Positions 18,404 through 27,456 of a stretch of 64,000 bases of DNA are shown one piece after another (within the stretch, counting starts at the first letter, position 1; every line of letters starts with the position of its first letter). Made by a program: the position numbers and the translations under genes. The notes below the pieces were generated by a model that ran no database searches, was not told the DNA's origin, and was given only the letters and a program-made list of their open reading frames with translations. This DNA is from Parvibaculum sp. (lineage in GTDB: Bacteria > Pseudomonadota > Alphaproteobacteria > Parvibaculales > Parvibaculaceae): positions 262,414 through 326,413 of the forward strand of contig NZ_JAUSBV010000002.1 of assembly GCF_030651915.1 (NCBI RefSeq), read 5' to 3'.

Positions 18404-18877
18404 ATGCGTATCCTCGTTCCGGCTCTGGCGGCCCTGCTTTTCGCGCTCCCGGCCGAGGCCGCCGAGCGGCTGGCGGGCCCGGTCGAGGCCGAGGTGATCC
18501 GCGTCATCGACGGCGATTCGCTGGTGGTCAGGGCCCGCATCTGGCTCGGCCAGACGGTCGAGACGCATGTCAGGCTCTCGGGCATCGACACACCGGAACT
18601 CAGGGGCAAATGCAGCGAAGAAAAGGAGCGCGCCGTGGCGGCGCGGGCGGCGCTCATCGCGCTTGTCGGCGAGGGGCCCGTGGCGCTTCGCGAGATCGAG
18701 AACGACAAGTTCGGCGGCCGCGTGCGCGCCAGGCTTGCCAGCGCCACGCATCGGGATATCGCCGAAGCGCTGATCGCGAAGGGTCATGCGCGGGCCTATG
18801 AGGGCGGCGCCCGGGCCGGCTGGTGCCATGTGGCGGCGGTTCCGCTGCCGCCGCCGCCGGATCAGAACAGCAGATAG
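18404..18877 (+). CDS. Thermonuclease (SNase) family secreted nuclease
   Basis: This 157-residue protein has a signal peptide (residues 1-19, ending AEAA) and an SNase OB-fold: VIRVIDGDSLVV, THVRLSGIDTPELRGKCSEEKE with the catalytic Arg/Asp/Glu region, and ENDKFGGRVRARL. The domain is small but the core motifs are complete. The probable role is extracytoplasmic nucleic-acid hydrolysis. Its 3' end overlaps a convergent 23-residue peptide gene by 16 bp. Confidence 0.88.
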   Translation: MRILVPALAALLFALPAEAAERLAGPVEAEVIRVIDGDSLVVRARIWLGQTVETHVRLSGIDTPELRGKCSEEKERAVAARAALIALVGEGPVALREIENDKFGGRVRARLASATHRDIAEALIAKGHARAYEGGARAGWCHVAAVPLPPPPDQNSR

Positions 18878-18933
18878 ATCAGGATGATGATCGGGATCGG
18901 GACGCCGACCGCCCAGAGCAGAATGCCGCGCAT
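18862..18933 (-). CDS. Putative 23-residue single-helix membrane peptide
   Basis: An ATG at 18933 preceded by AGAGGAA opens a 23-codon frame encoding MRGILLWAVGVPIPIIILIY followed by LLF. The peptide is almost entirely one hydrophobic helix with a central Pro-Ile-Pro. Very similar tiny proteins (MR-x-I-L-L-W...G-x-P-I-P-I-I-I-L) recur in other proteobacterial genomes as far as I recall, which argues that it is translated. The function is unknown. It overlaps the 3' end of the nuclease gene. Confidence 0.55.
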   Translation of the reverse strand: MRGILLWAVGVPIPIIILIYLLF

Positions 18934-19040
18934 CTGAAGTTCCTCTCGCAACGCCCCGGCCCCGAAAAGAGATAGGGCGCGGGCGCGGCAAGTCCATAGG
19001 CGGTGTCGGGCATGGCGCTGGTGCTGCACGACGTAACGGA

Positions 19041-19120
19041 ACGTGTCGATAAATGGCGATTCGATCGACATATCCGGCGGACGTGTCGATTTTTTGCCCG
19101 TTTTTCGACATGTCGCTGCG
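19041..19120. repeat. 40-bp tandem repeat, each unit with TGTCGAT / TCGACA inverted arms
   Basis: Two consecutive 40-bp units start at 19041 and 19081, both with ACGTGTCGAT. In each unit the arm TGTCGAT (19044-19050; 19084-19090) is answered by TCGACA ending 27 bp after its first base (19070; 19110). Spacers and flanks differ, while arm geometry is identical, which is typical of paired regulatory binding sites. They lie upstream of the 23-residue peptide gene and downstream of the secreted orphan gene. Confidence 0.6.
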
Positions 19121-19160
19121 CGCGGCGGGTGAGGCGGTTCCCAAGCTGTGAAAGTACTGA

Positions 19161-19847
19161 TTATTGCCCTGCTATTGGGGGTGTTGTGCAGGGTCGGTCT
19201 GCCGCGGCGGTGTCGCAGGGCGTCGTGCCGCCAACACCGAAGTCGTGAATGGCGTCTCTCGCCGCGAGAACCTTGTCGACAACGTGCATCGGGACCAGGA
19301 ATTCACCCCGTTCATTTACTTTGAATTCGTCGCTGTGCCAGGCGCGCTGTACATGAAAAAGCCCGTGCTTTCCTTCAATTACGATTCCTCCGACCATTTC
19401 GTAGTTGCGGACGAGAACGCCGGCGGCGGCGGCTTTCGCCTCTGGTTTTGTAAAGCAATCGAACTGGTATACCGCTGATGGAAAATTGTTGCGCGGTCCG
19501 CCAATGACGGTGGGCGGATCAAATCTCCTGTCGCAATAACTGTTCTCGAAAGTCGTAATAAAAATTTGTGAATAGTTCTGTGCGAAGCCGGATGGTGCCG
19601 GTATCGGCGTTCGCAGAACGGTGACGGTGATCATGTCTTCCCAGCTCTTGAGCGATTGCTCTGCGGGAATATATTCGACGATCGTCTGACGCTCGTCAGT
19701 CTTCCTGTGTGCTTCCTTCCATCCGTCGGGAATTGCGACGAGCAGACGTTCAGTTGAATCCGGCACCTCGAATTCGATGGTCTCTGCGCGAGATGCAGAT
19801 GCCGCAAGGATGAATATTGCGGCGAGTGACAATGTCCTGAGTGTCAT
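19161..19847 (-). CDS. Secreted hypothetical protein, no recognised family
   Basis: This 228-residue protein starts MTLRTLSLAAIFILAASASRAE, a clear signal peptide with cleavage after Ser-Arg-Ala. The ATG at 19847 has a strong AGGGGGG ribosome site. The mature part is mixed alpha/beta with cysteines in SYCDRRFDPP and YQFDCFTKPE and a Cys pair near the C-terminus. It is reminiscent of small alphaproteobacterial periplasmic proteins but I cannot assign a family. Base composition is visibly less GC-rich than the flanking genes, suggesting recent acquisition or weak codon selection. Confidence 0.75.
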   Translation of the reverse strand: MTLRTLSLAAIFILAASASRAETIEFEVPDSTERLLVAIPDGWKEAHRKTDERQTIVEYIPAEQSLKSWEDMITVTVLRTPIPAPSGFAQNYSQIFITTFENSYCDRRFDPPTVIGGPRNNFPSAVYQFDCFTKPEAKAAAAGVLVRNYEMVGGIVIEGKHGLFHVQRAWHSDEFKVNERGEFLVPMHVVDKVLAARDAIHDFGVGGTTPCDTAAADRPCTTPPIAGQ

Positions 19848-19905
19848 GAAAACCCCCCTGTTCCCAAGAAGGATGATTTCACTCTGCTCGACCGCTGTCA
19901 CGAAA

Positions 19906-19931
19906 AAAGGCCGCCCCGGGGGGCGGCCTTT
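19906..19931 (-). terminator. Terminator of acs
   Basis: A near-perfect 12-bp stem (AAAGGCCGCCCC with GGGGCGGCCTTT) lies just beyond the acs stop. On the minus strand it is followed by a run of six T residues, so it terminates acs. It lies upstream of the secreted orphan gene and isolates the two. Confidence 0.85.
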
Positions 19932-19957
19932 CATCATTATACGGATGGGATCAAGCC

Positions 19958-21901
<1,944 letters not shown>

Positions 21902-22063
21902 GGCGGGCCTCCTTGATGACGCGGGCGTTCTTGGTTTCGCGCATTATGTCGGGCGCGGGGGGAGGGGACAAGGCGGGCGCGCTGCAAACATGGCCTGTGT
22001 TTGAGATCGACGTCCACGCGTTGCCAAAAATGCAGCGTCACCCCGGCGGTGCACGAAGCCGCC

Positions 22064-23116
22064 CTAGCGGTCGATCAGCCGCGCCATGAGCCAATCATGC
22101 ATTTCGGGGGACATGCGGACGCAATAGTAGGCCGAGCTGCTCGCCAGCGGCTCTTCGGCGCGCTCGCTGTCGAGCCCGACCAAAAGGGCCTCGGAGCCGA
22201 ATCGGGTGCCCCCGCGTCTTGCGTCCCTGGCGATCCAGACGCCCGCGTCCGCGCAATCGAACAGCGCAGGCTCGATCGCATAGGCGGCGGCCAGCGCGTC
22301 GAACGGATAGAAACCGTCGAGGCCGACGACAGTGACCCAAAAGCGCAACCAGCCATGCGCGCGCCGCGCGACCCATGCTGCGGCGCCGCCTGCCGTTTCG
22401 AGCCGGGCCAGATCGGCGGCCGTGAGGCGCAGGCGCCGAGCCACTTCGTAGGGAACGAGCGTGAGCGGGAGATGCATCGCCACGATTTCATGCCCGGCGG
22501 CGCGATCCTTTTCGAAATTGAAATCCCGGAACACCGGACCGTGGCCGAACAGAATGCCGGTGCCGCTTCCCTCGGACGGATGGAAAAGATGACCCGGCCG
22601 ACGGCCCATGACGGCGACGAGCCGGGCCACGTTGTGCCGGAGGTCGGGGCGTTCGCGCAGGCTGGCTGCGATGTTCGTCAGCGGACCCAGCGCGACGATC
22701 ACGAGCGGGCCTTCGGCGAGCGCCGCCTGGAGTGCGATGCGCGCGGCGGGGCCGTGATAGACCTGCGGCGCGGGCGCCACTTGTGCAATGAGATCGCGCG
22801 CGATCTGCGCCGCCGCGGCGGCGGGCGCGTTTCCCGCCACCGCGGAAATGCCGATGATGTCGATTTCGGCGGCGCGCAGCAGGACGAGAAGGGCGAAACA
22901 ATCGTCGGCATCGGCATCGAGGGCATGGCCGCAGGCGGCGTCGGTATCGACCCAGACACGGCGCGGCAGTTCGACCGGCGGCCCGCCGGAGACGACCGGC
23001 AGTGGCGGCGCGCCCTGTTCACCGGTCGACCAGTGCCTGGGCGTAACGATGAAACTCAAAAGGACGAGGACCGCCAGCAAGGCGAGCGTGAAGAGAAGAA
23101 GGACCCTTGCCGACAT
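22064..23116 (-). CDS. Membrane-anchored nucleoside hydrolase (IUNH family)
   Basis: The 350-residue protein has one N-terminal membrane helix (residues 4-24) and an IUNH domain. The calcium-binding N-terminal motif is stretched: WVDTDAACGHALDADADD instead of the usual compact D-T-D-P-G-x-D-D. Later landmarks are ISAVAGNAP, VIVALGPLTNIAASL and the C-terminal Asp segment YPFDALAAAYAI. It probably hydrolyses nucleosides or a related N-glycoside outside the cytoplasm. It begins 11 bp after the ICMT-like gene ends and is likely co-transcribed with it. Confidence 0.85.
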   Translation of the reverse strand: MSARVLLLFTLALLAVLVLLSFIVTPRHWSTGEQGAPPLPVVSGGPPVELPRRVWVDTDAACGHALDADADDCFALLVLLRAAEIDIIGISAVAGNAPAAAAAQIARDLIAQVAPAPQVYHGPAARIALQAALAEGPLVIVALGPLTNIAASLRERPDLRHNVARLVAVMGRRPGHLFHPSEGSGTGILFGHGPVFRDFNFEKDRAAGHEIVAMHLPLTLVPYEVARRLRLTAADLARLETAGGAAAWVARRAHGWLRFWVTVVGLDGFYPFDALAAAYAIEPALFDCADAGVWIARDARRGGTRFGSEALLVGLDSERAEEPLASSSAYYCVRMSPEMHDWLMARLIDR

Positions 23117-23127
23117 TTCCTGCCGCG

Positions 23128-23643
23128 CTAGAGCCAGCGGCGGACGCGGGCCTTGTAGTCGCGGAAGGCGTTGCCGAAGCGACGCTCGAGATAGGCCTCT
23201 TCGCGGGCGACGACGCCGTAGCGGATCAAGAGGGCGAGCGGCAGCACAAGGATGAGTATCCACGGGCTGCGCACGACAAGGCCGATGCCGATATAGATCA
23301 AAAACATGCCGAGATAGATCGGATTGCGGCTCAGCCCATGAATGCCGGTCGTCACCAGCGCCGTGACGGGCTTTGTGCCCTGAACAGGCGTTGCCGCCCC
23401 GGCGAAGTTGCGGATCGCGGCGGCGAAGATCGCGACGCCGCCAAGGATGAACGCGCCGGCGATGACGGCGCCGACCGTGTGGCCAAGGCCCACCCCCGGA
23501 ACGGGGCGCGGCAGGGGCAACAGGTGATCGACGGCGAAGCCGAGGAGGAGAGCGCCGAGGAAGAGAAGCGGCGGGCGCGCGACGGCGCCGGCGGTTTCGT
23601 TACCGGTTCCGGCGTCGGTCGACTGCGGTGCGGCGGGGTCCAT
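23128..23643 (-). CDS. Isoprenylcysteine carboxyl methyltransferase (ICMT)-family membrane protein
   Basis: This 171-residue membrane protein has about four helices and the ICMT/PEMT C-terminal signature GIHGLSRNPIYLGMF ... EEAYLERRFGNAFRDYKARV RRWL, which binds SAM. Bacterial members methylate small lipophilic or isoprenoid-like substrates; the substrate here is unknown. It is the first gene of a two-gene unit with the nucleoside hydrolase and is divergent from the MarR-type regulator, with two palindromic sites in the shared promoter. Confidence 0.87.
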   Translation of the reverse strand: MDPAAPQSTDAGTGNETAGAVARPPLLFLGALLLGFAVDHLLPLPRPVPGVGLGHTVGAVIAGAFILGGVAIFAAAIRNFAGAATPVQGTKPVTALVTTGIHGLSRNPIYLGMFLIYIGIGLVVRSPWILILVLPLALLIRYGVVAREEAYLERRFGNAFRDYKARVRRWL

Positions 23644-23661
23644 CGTCCTGTCCTCCCGAAT

Positions 23662-23707
23662 ATGACAACCAAGGTGTCATCCTAGAAATTGACAACTCCG
23701 GTGTCAA
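23662..23707. promoter_or_regulatory. Pair of 19-bp palindromic operators between ICMT and MarR genes
   Basis: Two related palindromes lie in the 100-bp divergent promoter: ATGACAACCAAGGTGTCAT (23662-23680) and TTGACAACTCCGGTGTCAA (23689-23707). Both fit W-TGACAAC-N3-GGTGTCA-W, with centres 27 bp apart. Length and symmetry are those of a MarR-family dimer site, so autoregulation and control of the divergent pair are likely. Confidence 0.7.
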
Positions 23708-23743
23708 TCGGGGAGATTGGCGGACAGCGGAGGAAGGAAAACG

Positions 23744-24274
23744 ATGGCATCGGCACGACACAAGGCGGAGACGGGCCGAAAGGCAGCGGCGGACCGAAAA
23801 ACGGCGGCGGGCGCTGACGGCAAGGGCGAGGCCGTGGCCGAGCTGATGCTCGAAGTGGCGCAGTGCTTCTTCCGGATACGGGCGCTCGGCCAGAAGACGG
23901 GGCTCGTCACGGACTGGGGCGGCGGCGCCTTCGGCTTCATGCGCAGCCTTGCGTTGCTCGGTCCGCTAACCGTGCCGCAGATTGCCCAGATGCGGCCCAC
24001 CAGCCGGCAGCGCATGCAGCGACTGGCCGACGAACTGGCGGCCGGGGGGCTCGTCGAATTCACCGACAATCCCAAGCACCGGCGCTCGAAGCTTGTGCGG
24101 CTGACGCGCAAGGGCGCGGCGTTCTACCGTGAACTCGATGCGCGGCTGCTTTTGATCGCGGCGAGTCTGGGCGGGTCTTTCGGCGATGCCGATATCCGCA
24201 AGGCGACCGGGATCGTGCGGCAGCTGAGCGACGATGTGAAAGCGCGCTCGGAGGGGTTGTCTCGGGACATCTAG
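23744..24274 (+). CDS. MarR-family transcriptional regulator
   Basis: This 176-residue protein has a basic, alanine-rich N-terminal tail (residues 1-28) and a winged helix-turn-helix domain: LGPLTVPQIAQMRPTSRQRMQRLADELAAGGLVEFTDNPKHRRSKLVRLTRKG, with the wing in the NPKHRRSKLV segment. The start is ATG 23744, preceded by GGAGGAAGG; a TTG further upstream would lengthen the tail and place it inside an operator. It probably senses a small ligand and represses the divergent ICMT-hydrolase unit. Confidence 0.87.
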   Translation: MASARHKAETGRKAAADRKTAAGADGKGEAVAELMLEVAQCFFRIRALGQKTGLVTDWGGGAFGFMRSLALLGPLTVPQIAQMRPTSRQRMQRLADELAAGGLVEFTDNPKHRRSKLVRLTRKGAAFYRELDARLLLIAASLGGSFGDADIRKATGIVRQLSDDVKARSEGLSRDI

Positions 24275-24309
24275 ATGGCGGTGTCGGCCCGCGTGGCCGC
24301 CGGGGAATT

Positions 24310-25581
24310 CTAGCTGATCTCTTTCGTCCTTGTCAGCGCCGCGATTTCCGCCTCGCTCATCCCCGCCTCGCGCAGCACTTCCGCCGTCTGCTGGCCGAGG
24401 CGCGGCGGATGGCGGCGAATGCTCGACGGGCTCTGGAAAAAACGCACCGGCGGTTTCAGCGCAAAATAGGGTCCGGCGTCCGGGTGGTCGTAGCGGGCGA
24501 AGAAACCGACCGCCTGCAAATGCGGATCGTCCTGCAGATCGTCCAGCCGGTTCATCTTCACGGCGGGAATGGAAAGCGGCTTCAACAGCGCCAGCCATTC
24601 CTCCGTCGTCTTCGTCTCGGTCGTTTCCTCGATCATCGCATAGAGGTCGCGGATATGGACGGTGCGCGCCTTGTAGGTGTTGAAGCGCGGATCGTTTTTG
24701 TAATCGTCGAGCCGGCCCGCCAGTTCGAAAAACTGTTCCCACTGCTTGTCGGAATAGGGCAGCAGACCGATATGGCCGTCGCGCGTCCTGTAGGGCCGGC
24801 GGTCGGGATTGGTGATGCGCCCATAGGTCCATTGCCCGGTCGGCGGATCGTAGACATGGTCGTAGAAATGTTCGGCCAGCACGAAGGAGGTCACCGCTTC
24901 CAGCATCGGCACTTCGACGAATTGCCCCTCGCCGGTGCGCTCCTTGTGGAAGAGCGCGGCGGTGATCGCCTGCACCATGAACAGGCCCGACACCTTGTCG
25001 GCCATGATGGTCGGGATATAGCGCGGCTTCGGGTCGCCATCCATGCGGCCCAGCAGATCGGCCGCGCCCGAGCCCGCCTGGATCAGATCGTCATAGGCCG
25101 GCAATCCCGCATAAGGCCCATCCGAGCCATAGCCCGCCGCATGGACAAATATAATGTCGGGCTTCACCGCCTTGATGTCTTCATATGAGAGGCCGAGCTT
25201 CTTCATCGCCGCATAGCGGATGTTCGAGGCCAGCACATCGGCACTCTCGACAATCTTCAACAGCGCCGCGCGGCCCTCGGCGCTGGCGAGGTCGAGCAGC
25301 ACCGAGCGCTTGTTGCGGTTGATGGTCATGAAAATCGGGCCGAGATCGGGCGCGGCGCCTTCCGGCAGGTGTCCCGGCCAGCGCATGATGTCGCCGCCCG
25401 CGCCGCCGCCGCCCGTCGGCGATGGCGCCTCGACCTTGATCACATCGGCGCCCATGTCGCCGAGGATCTGCGTCGCATAGGCGCCGAAAACCACCGCCGT
25501 CAGATCGACGATCTTGACGCCTTTCAGCGGGCCCTTGTTTTCGGTTTCGAGTTCTTTCGTTTCTTTCGGCGTCTGGCTCAA
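24310..25581 (-). CDS. CaiB/BaiF CoA-transferase family protein
   Basis: This class III CoA-transferase of about 423 residues moves CoA between carboxylic acids. It shows LKGVKIVDLTAVVFGAYATQILGDMGADVIKVEAP at the N-terminus, NRNKRSVLLDLASAEG, DVLASNIRYAAMKKLGL, the YDDLIQAGSG segment with an Asp at the usual catalytic place, and QFVEVPMLEAV. The likely start is TTG 25581, overlapping the GNAT stop as TTGA with GGGGA upstream; an ATG at 25608 would overlap GNAT by 31 bp. The substrate is unknown; the family handles 2-methylacyl, bile-acid or carnitine CoA esters. Confidence 0.88.
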   Translation of the reverse strand: MSQTPKETKELETENKGPLKGVKIVDLTAVVFGAYATQILGDMGADVIKVEAPSPTGGGGAGGDIMRWPGHLPEGAAPDLGPIFMTINRNKRSVLLDLASAEGRAALLKIVESADVLASNIRYAAMKKLGLSYEDIKAVKPDIIFVHAAGYGSDGPYAGLPAYDDLIQAGSGAADLLGRMDGDPKPRYIPTIMADKVSGLFMVQAITAALFHKERTGEGQFVEVPMLEAVTSFVLAEHFYDHVYDPPTGQWTYGRITNPDRRPYRTRDGHIGLLPYSDKQWEQFFELAGRLDDYKNDPRFNTYKARTVHIRDLYAMIEETTETKTTEEWLALLKPLSIPAVKMNRLDDLQDDPHLQAVGFFARYDHPDAGPYFALKPPVRFFQSPSSIRRHPPRLGQQTAEVLREAGMSEAEIAALTRTKEIS

Positions 25582-26030
25582 TGCGCGTCCCCGGCTTGTC
25601 CTGTCCATTCATAGAGAATGTCGGGCAGCCCCTCCTCGTTGTCGGCGCCGTTGGTCCGGCGCGTCTCTTTCAATCCATGCCGCTCATAGAAGCGGCGGGC
25701 GCCGAGATTGGCCTGAAACGTCCACAGCGAAAAGCCCCCCGGCAGCTCGGCCTTGGCCTTTTCGAGCAGGGCCGAGCCTGCCCCTGCGTTCTGCGCCGCC
25801 GGATCGACATAGAGATGATGCAGCCAGCCGGGTTCCAGCGCCGCGAAGCCCAGCAGCGCGTCCCCGCGCACCGCCAGCCAGACCGCGCTGCGCCTGACCA
25901 CGCGGTGGATGAAAAGCCGCGTATCGGCATCGCTGTGGAGCTTCGGCAGGTAAGCCATCCCCGCCCGCGCCGCGATGAACACGCGCGCCACCTCCTGCCA
26001 GTCGTCATCATCTGCGCGGCGGATCTGCAT
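25578..26030 (-). CDS. GNAT-family N-acetyltransferase
   Basis: This 150-residue GNAT-fold protein shows IRRADDDDWQEVARVFIAAR at the start and an acetyl-CoA binding segment LHHLYVDPAAQNAGAGSALLEKAK near residue 75, where the usual Q-x-x-G-x-G loop reads QNAGAG. It ends RRFYERHGLKETRRTNG, the standard beta-5/alpha-4 region. The substrate is unknown. It is coupled to the downstream CaiB gene by a TTGA overlap. Confidence 0.87.
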   Translation of the reverse strand: MQIRRADDDDWQEVARVFIAARAGMAYLPKLHSDADTRLFIHRVVRRSAVWLAVRGDALLGFAALEPGWLHHLYVDPAAQNAGAGSALLEKAKAELPGGFSLWTFQANLGARRFYERHGLKETRRTNGADNEEGLPDILYEWTGQAGDAH

Positions 26031-26142
26031 GGCCCCAATCTACAGCGTCATTGCGTGCGAAGCGATCTGTCCGCCGAAGCTCCGAAGGAGCGAAGGGGGA
26101 AGCCATCCATTCCTTTGCCGTTTCGACGCAGAAAGGGTTTTG

Positions 26143-26312
26143 CACGCAGAGGCGCAGAGACGCAGAGAGGAATGCAAGCGTGGCCGCATCCCGTTTCCAG
26201 TCGCCTGATTGTTCCTGCCGGGCGAAGCCCGGCAGAAAGGAAGCGGTGCTTGCGAGGGTCTGATGCCATTGCCCCGCGTCACGACACCTCTGCGTCTCTG
26301 CGCCTCTGCGTG
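26143..26312. repeat. 170-bp element with perfect 25-bp CAGAG-type terminal inverted repeats
   Basis: The sequence at 26143-26167 (CACGCAGAGGCGCAGAGACG plus CAGAG) recurs as an exact reverse complement at 26288-26312. Between them is a short hairpin (CTGCCGGGC, GAA loop, GCCCGGCAG) near 26216-26236. The arms consist of repeated CGCAGAG units, a sequence type I have seen as dispersed repeats in many environmental bacteria. Further left (26040-26105) the sequence GTCATTGCGTGCGAAGCGA resembles another common bacterial intergenic repeat. No gene is visible in 26031-26392. Confidence 0.6.
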
Positions 26313-26392
26313 AGTCCTTCCCTTTTCCTGCATTTGTCCTGCGGTGCCATCCCCGATTCCACATTCTCCCCCGCCTCCTCTATGCTCCCCCC

Positions 26393-27139
26393 ATGCTGCT
26401 GCATCTTTCCACCTGGCCCGAGATCGAGGCCTATCTGGCAAAGTCGAAAGGGATTGTGATCCCGATCGGCTCGACCGAGCAGCACGGGCCGAACGGGCTG
26501 ATCGGCACCGATGCGATCTGTCCGGAAGCGATCGCGCAGCGCGCGGCGGCCGAAGCCGGCTTTCTGGTCGGCCCGACTTTCAATGTCGGCGTCGCGCAGC
26601 ATCATCTCGGATTTCCGGGTTCGATGACGCTCAGACCCTCGACGATGATCGCCGCCATTCACGACTGGGTGTCGTCGCTGGCGCGCCACGGTTTCGAGCG
26701 CATCTATTTCTTCAACGGTCATGGCGGCAATGTCGCGACCATCGAGGCGGCCTTCGCCGAGATCTATGCCGACCGGTCGCTGAGTGCAGAGGCCTCCAAT
26801 CGCGGCCCGGTCAAATGCAAGCGCGCCAACTGGTGGGATTTCAAACCGGTCACCGATTTCTGCAAGACGCGCTACGGTTCGTCGCATGGCGCCCATGCGA
26901 CGCCATCGGAAGTCGCGGTGACGCAATTCGTTTATCCGGCCGCGATCAAGCAGGCAGAGATGAACCCCAAGGTCGCGCCTTGGGGCCGCTATACCGACGC
27001 CGAAAGCTACCGCGCGGCCTTCCCCGACGGCCGCATCGGCTCCGACCCCTCGCTCGCCGATCCTGAAGACGGCGAAAAACTGGTCGCGCTGTCGGTCAAG
27101 GGGCTGATCGAGGATTTCCGGAAATTCGAGGTGGCGTGA
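26393..27139 (+). CDS. Creatininase family protein (creatinine amidohydrolase-like)
   Basis: This 248-residue protein has the creatininase metal-site signature PIGSTEQHGPNGLIGTDA (Glu29, His31, Asp40), then HHLGFPGSMTLRP, the YFFNGHGGN motif with a metal His and Gly-rich turn, and SSHGAHATPSEVAVTQ with the last Glu ligand. The family includes creatininase, the mycofactocin peptidase MftE and riboflavin-pathway amidohydrolases; the actual amide substrate is unknown. The start ATG at 26393 follows a CCCCCC stretch without a clear ribosome site. Confidence 0.88.
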   Translation: MLLHLSTWPEIEAYLAKSKGIVIPIGSTEQHGPNGLIGTDAICPEAIAQRAAAEAGFLVGPTFNVGVAQHHLGFPGSMTLRPSTMIAAIHDWVSSLARHGFERIYFFNGHGGNVATIEAAFAEIYADRSLSAEASNRGPVKCKRANWWDFKPVTDFCKTRYGSSHGAHATPSEVAVTQFVYPAAIKQAEMNPKVAPWGRYTDAESYRAAFPDGRIGSDPSLADPEDGEKLVALSVKGLIEDFRKFEVA

Positions 27140-27222
27140 GGGCGCCCCTTCTCCGCTGTCACACAAACTCCACAGCGCAGCGCTGCGCTGCGTCCTTCCT
27201 GCCACAGCGGGGATAAATCGCG

Positions 27223-27249
27223 GACTTGTCCCCGCAGCGGGGACAAGTC
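27223..27249. other. Perfect 12-bp hairpin in the creatininase-EVE intergenic region
   Basis: GACTTGTCCCCG and CGGGGACAAGTC pair perfectly around a CAG loop. There is no T-run on either side, so it is not a classical intrinsic terminator. The 317-bp region 27140-27456 also holds an alternating GCGCAGCGCTGCGCTGCG stretch, a minus-strand terminator and the 11-bp repeat array, but no coding frame. Confidence 0.6.
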
Positions 27250-27274
27250 GATGCTGCATTGCGATGGCGCGACG

Positions 27275-27299
27275 AAAAGAGAGACGAATTCGTCTCTCT
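27275..27299 (-). terminator. Minus-strand intrinsic terminator
   Basis: A perfect 22-bp palindrome (27278-27299, arms AGAGAGACGAA and TTCGTCTCTCT) is followed on the minus strand by a TTTT run. It lies about 160 bp beyond the EVE stop and could end the gpsA-yciI-EVE transcript, or a short RNA begun at the repeat array just upstream of it. Confidence 0.65.
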
Positions 27300-27339
27300 G
27301 GTTGTCTCTCATCTCGGCACGGAGAAGCGCTCAAATTCC

Positions 27340-27372
27340 ATTTGTGACAGTTTTTTGACAGTTTTGTGACAG
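27340..27372 (-). repeat. Three tandem 11-bp repeats resembling Pho boxes
   Basis: On the minus strand the sequence reads CTGTCACAAAA, CTGTCAAAAAA, CTGTCACAAAT, three consecutive 11-bp units starting with CTGTCA. Spacing and sequence match the PhoB consensus of CTGTCAT units every 11 bp. It lies between the convergent creatininase and EVE genes, with no gene start directly downstream on its strand. A related array at 38438-38470 shares the flanking CCCCCT. Confidence 0.6.
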
Positions 27373-27456
27373 AGGGGGTGTTTTGGCCTGTTTTTGCTGC
27401 CAATCGGCTGTGCATTCCGGCCTTCATCCTCCGTCAACGGATCAAGTTATCCCCGG

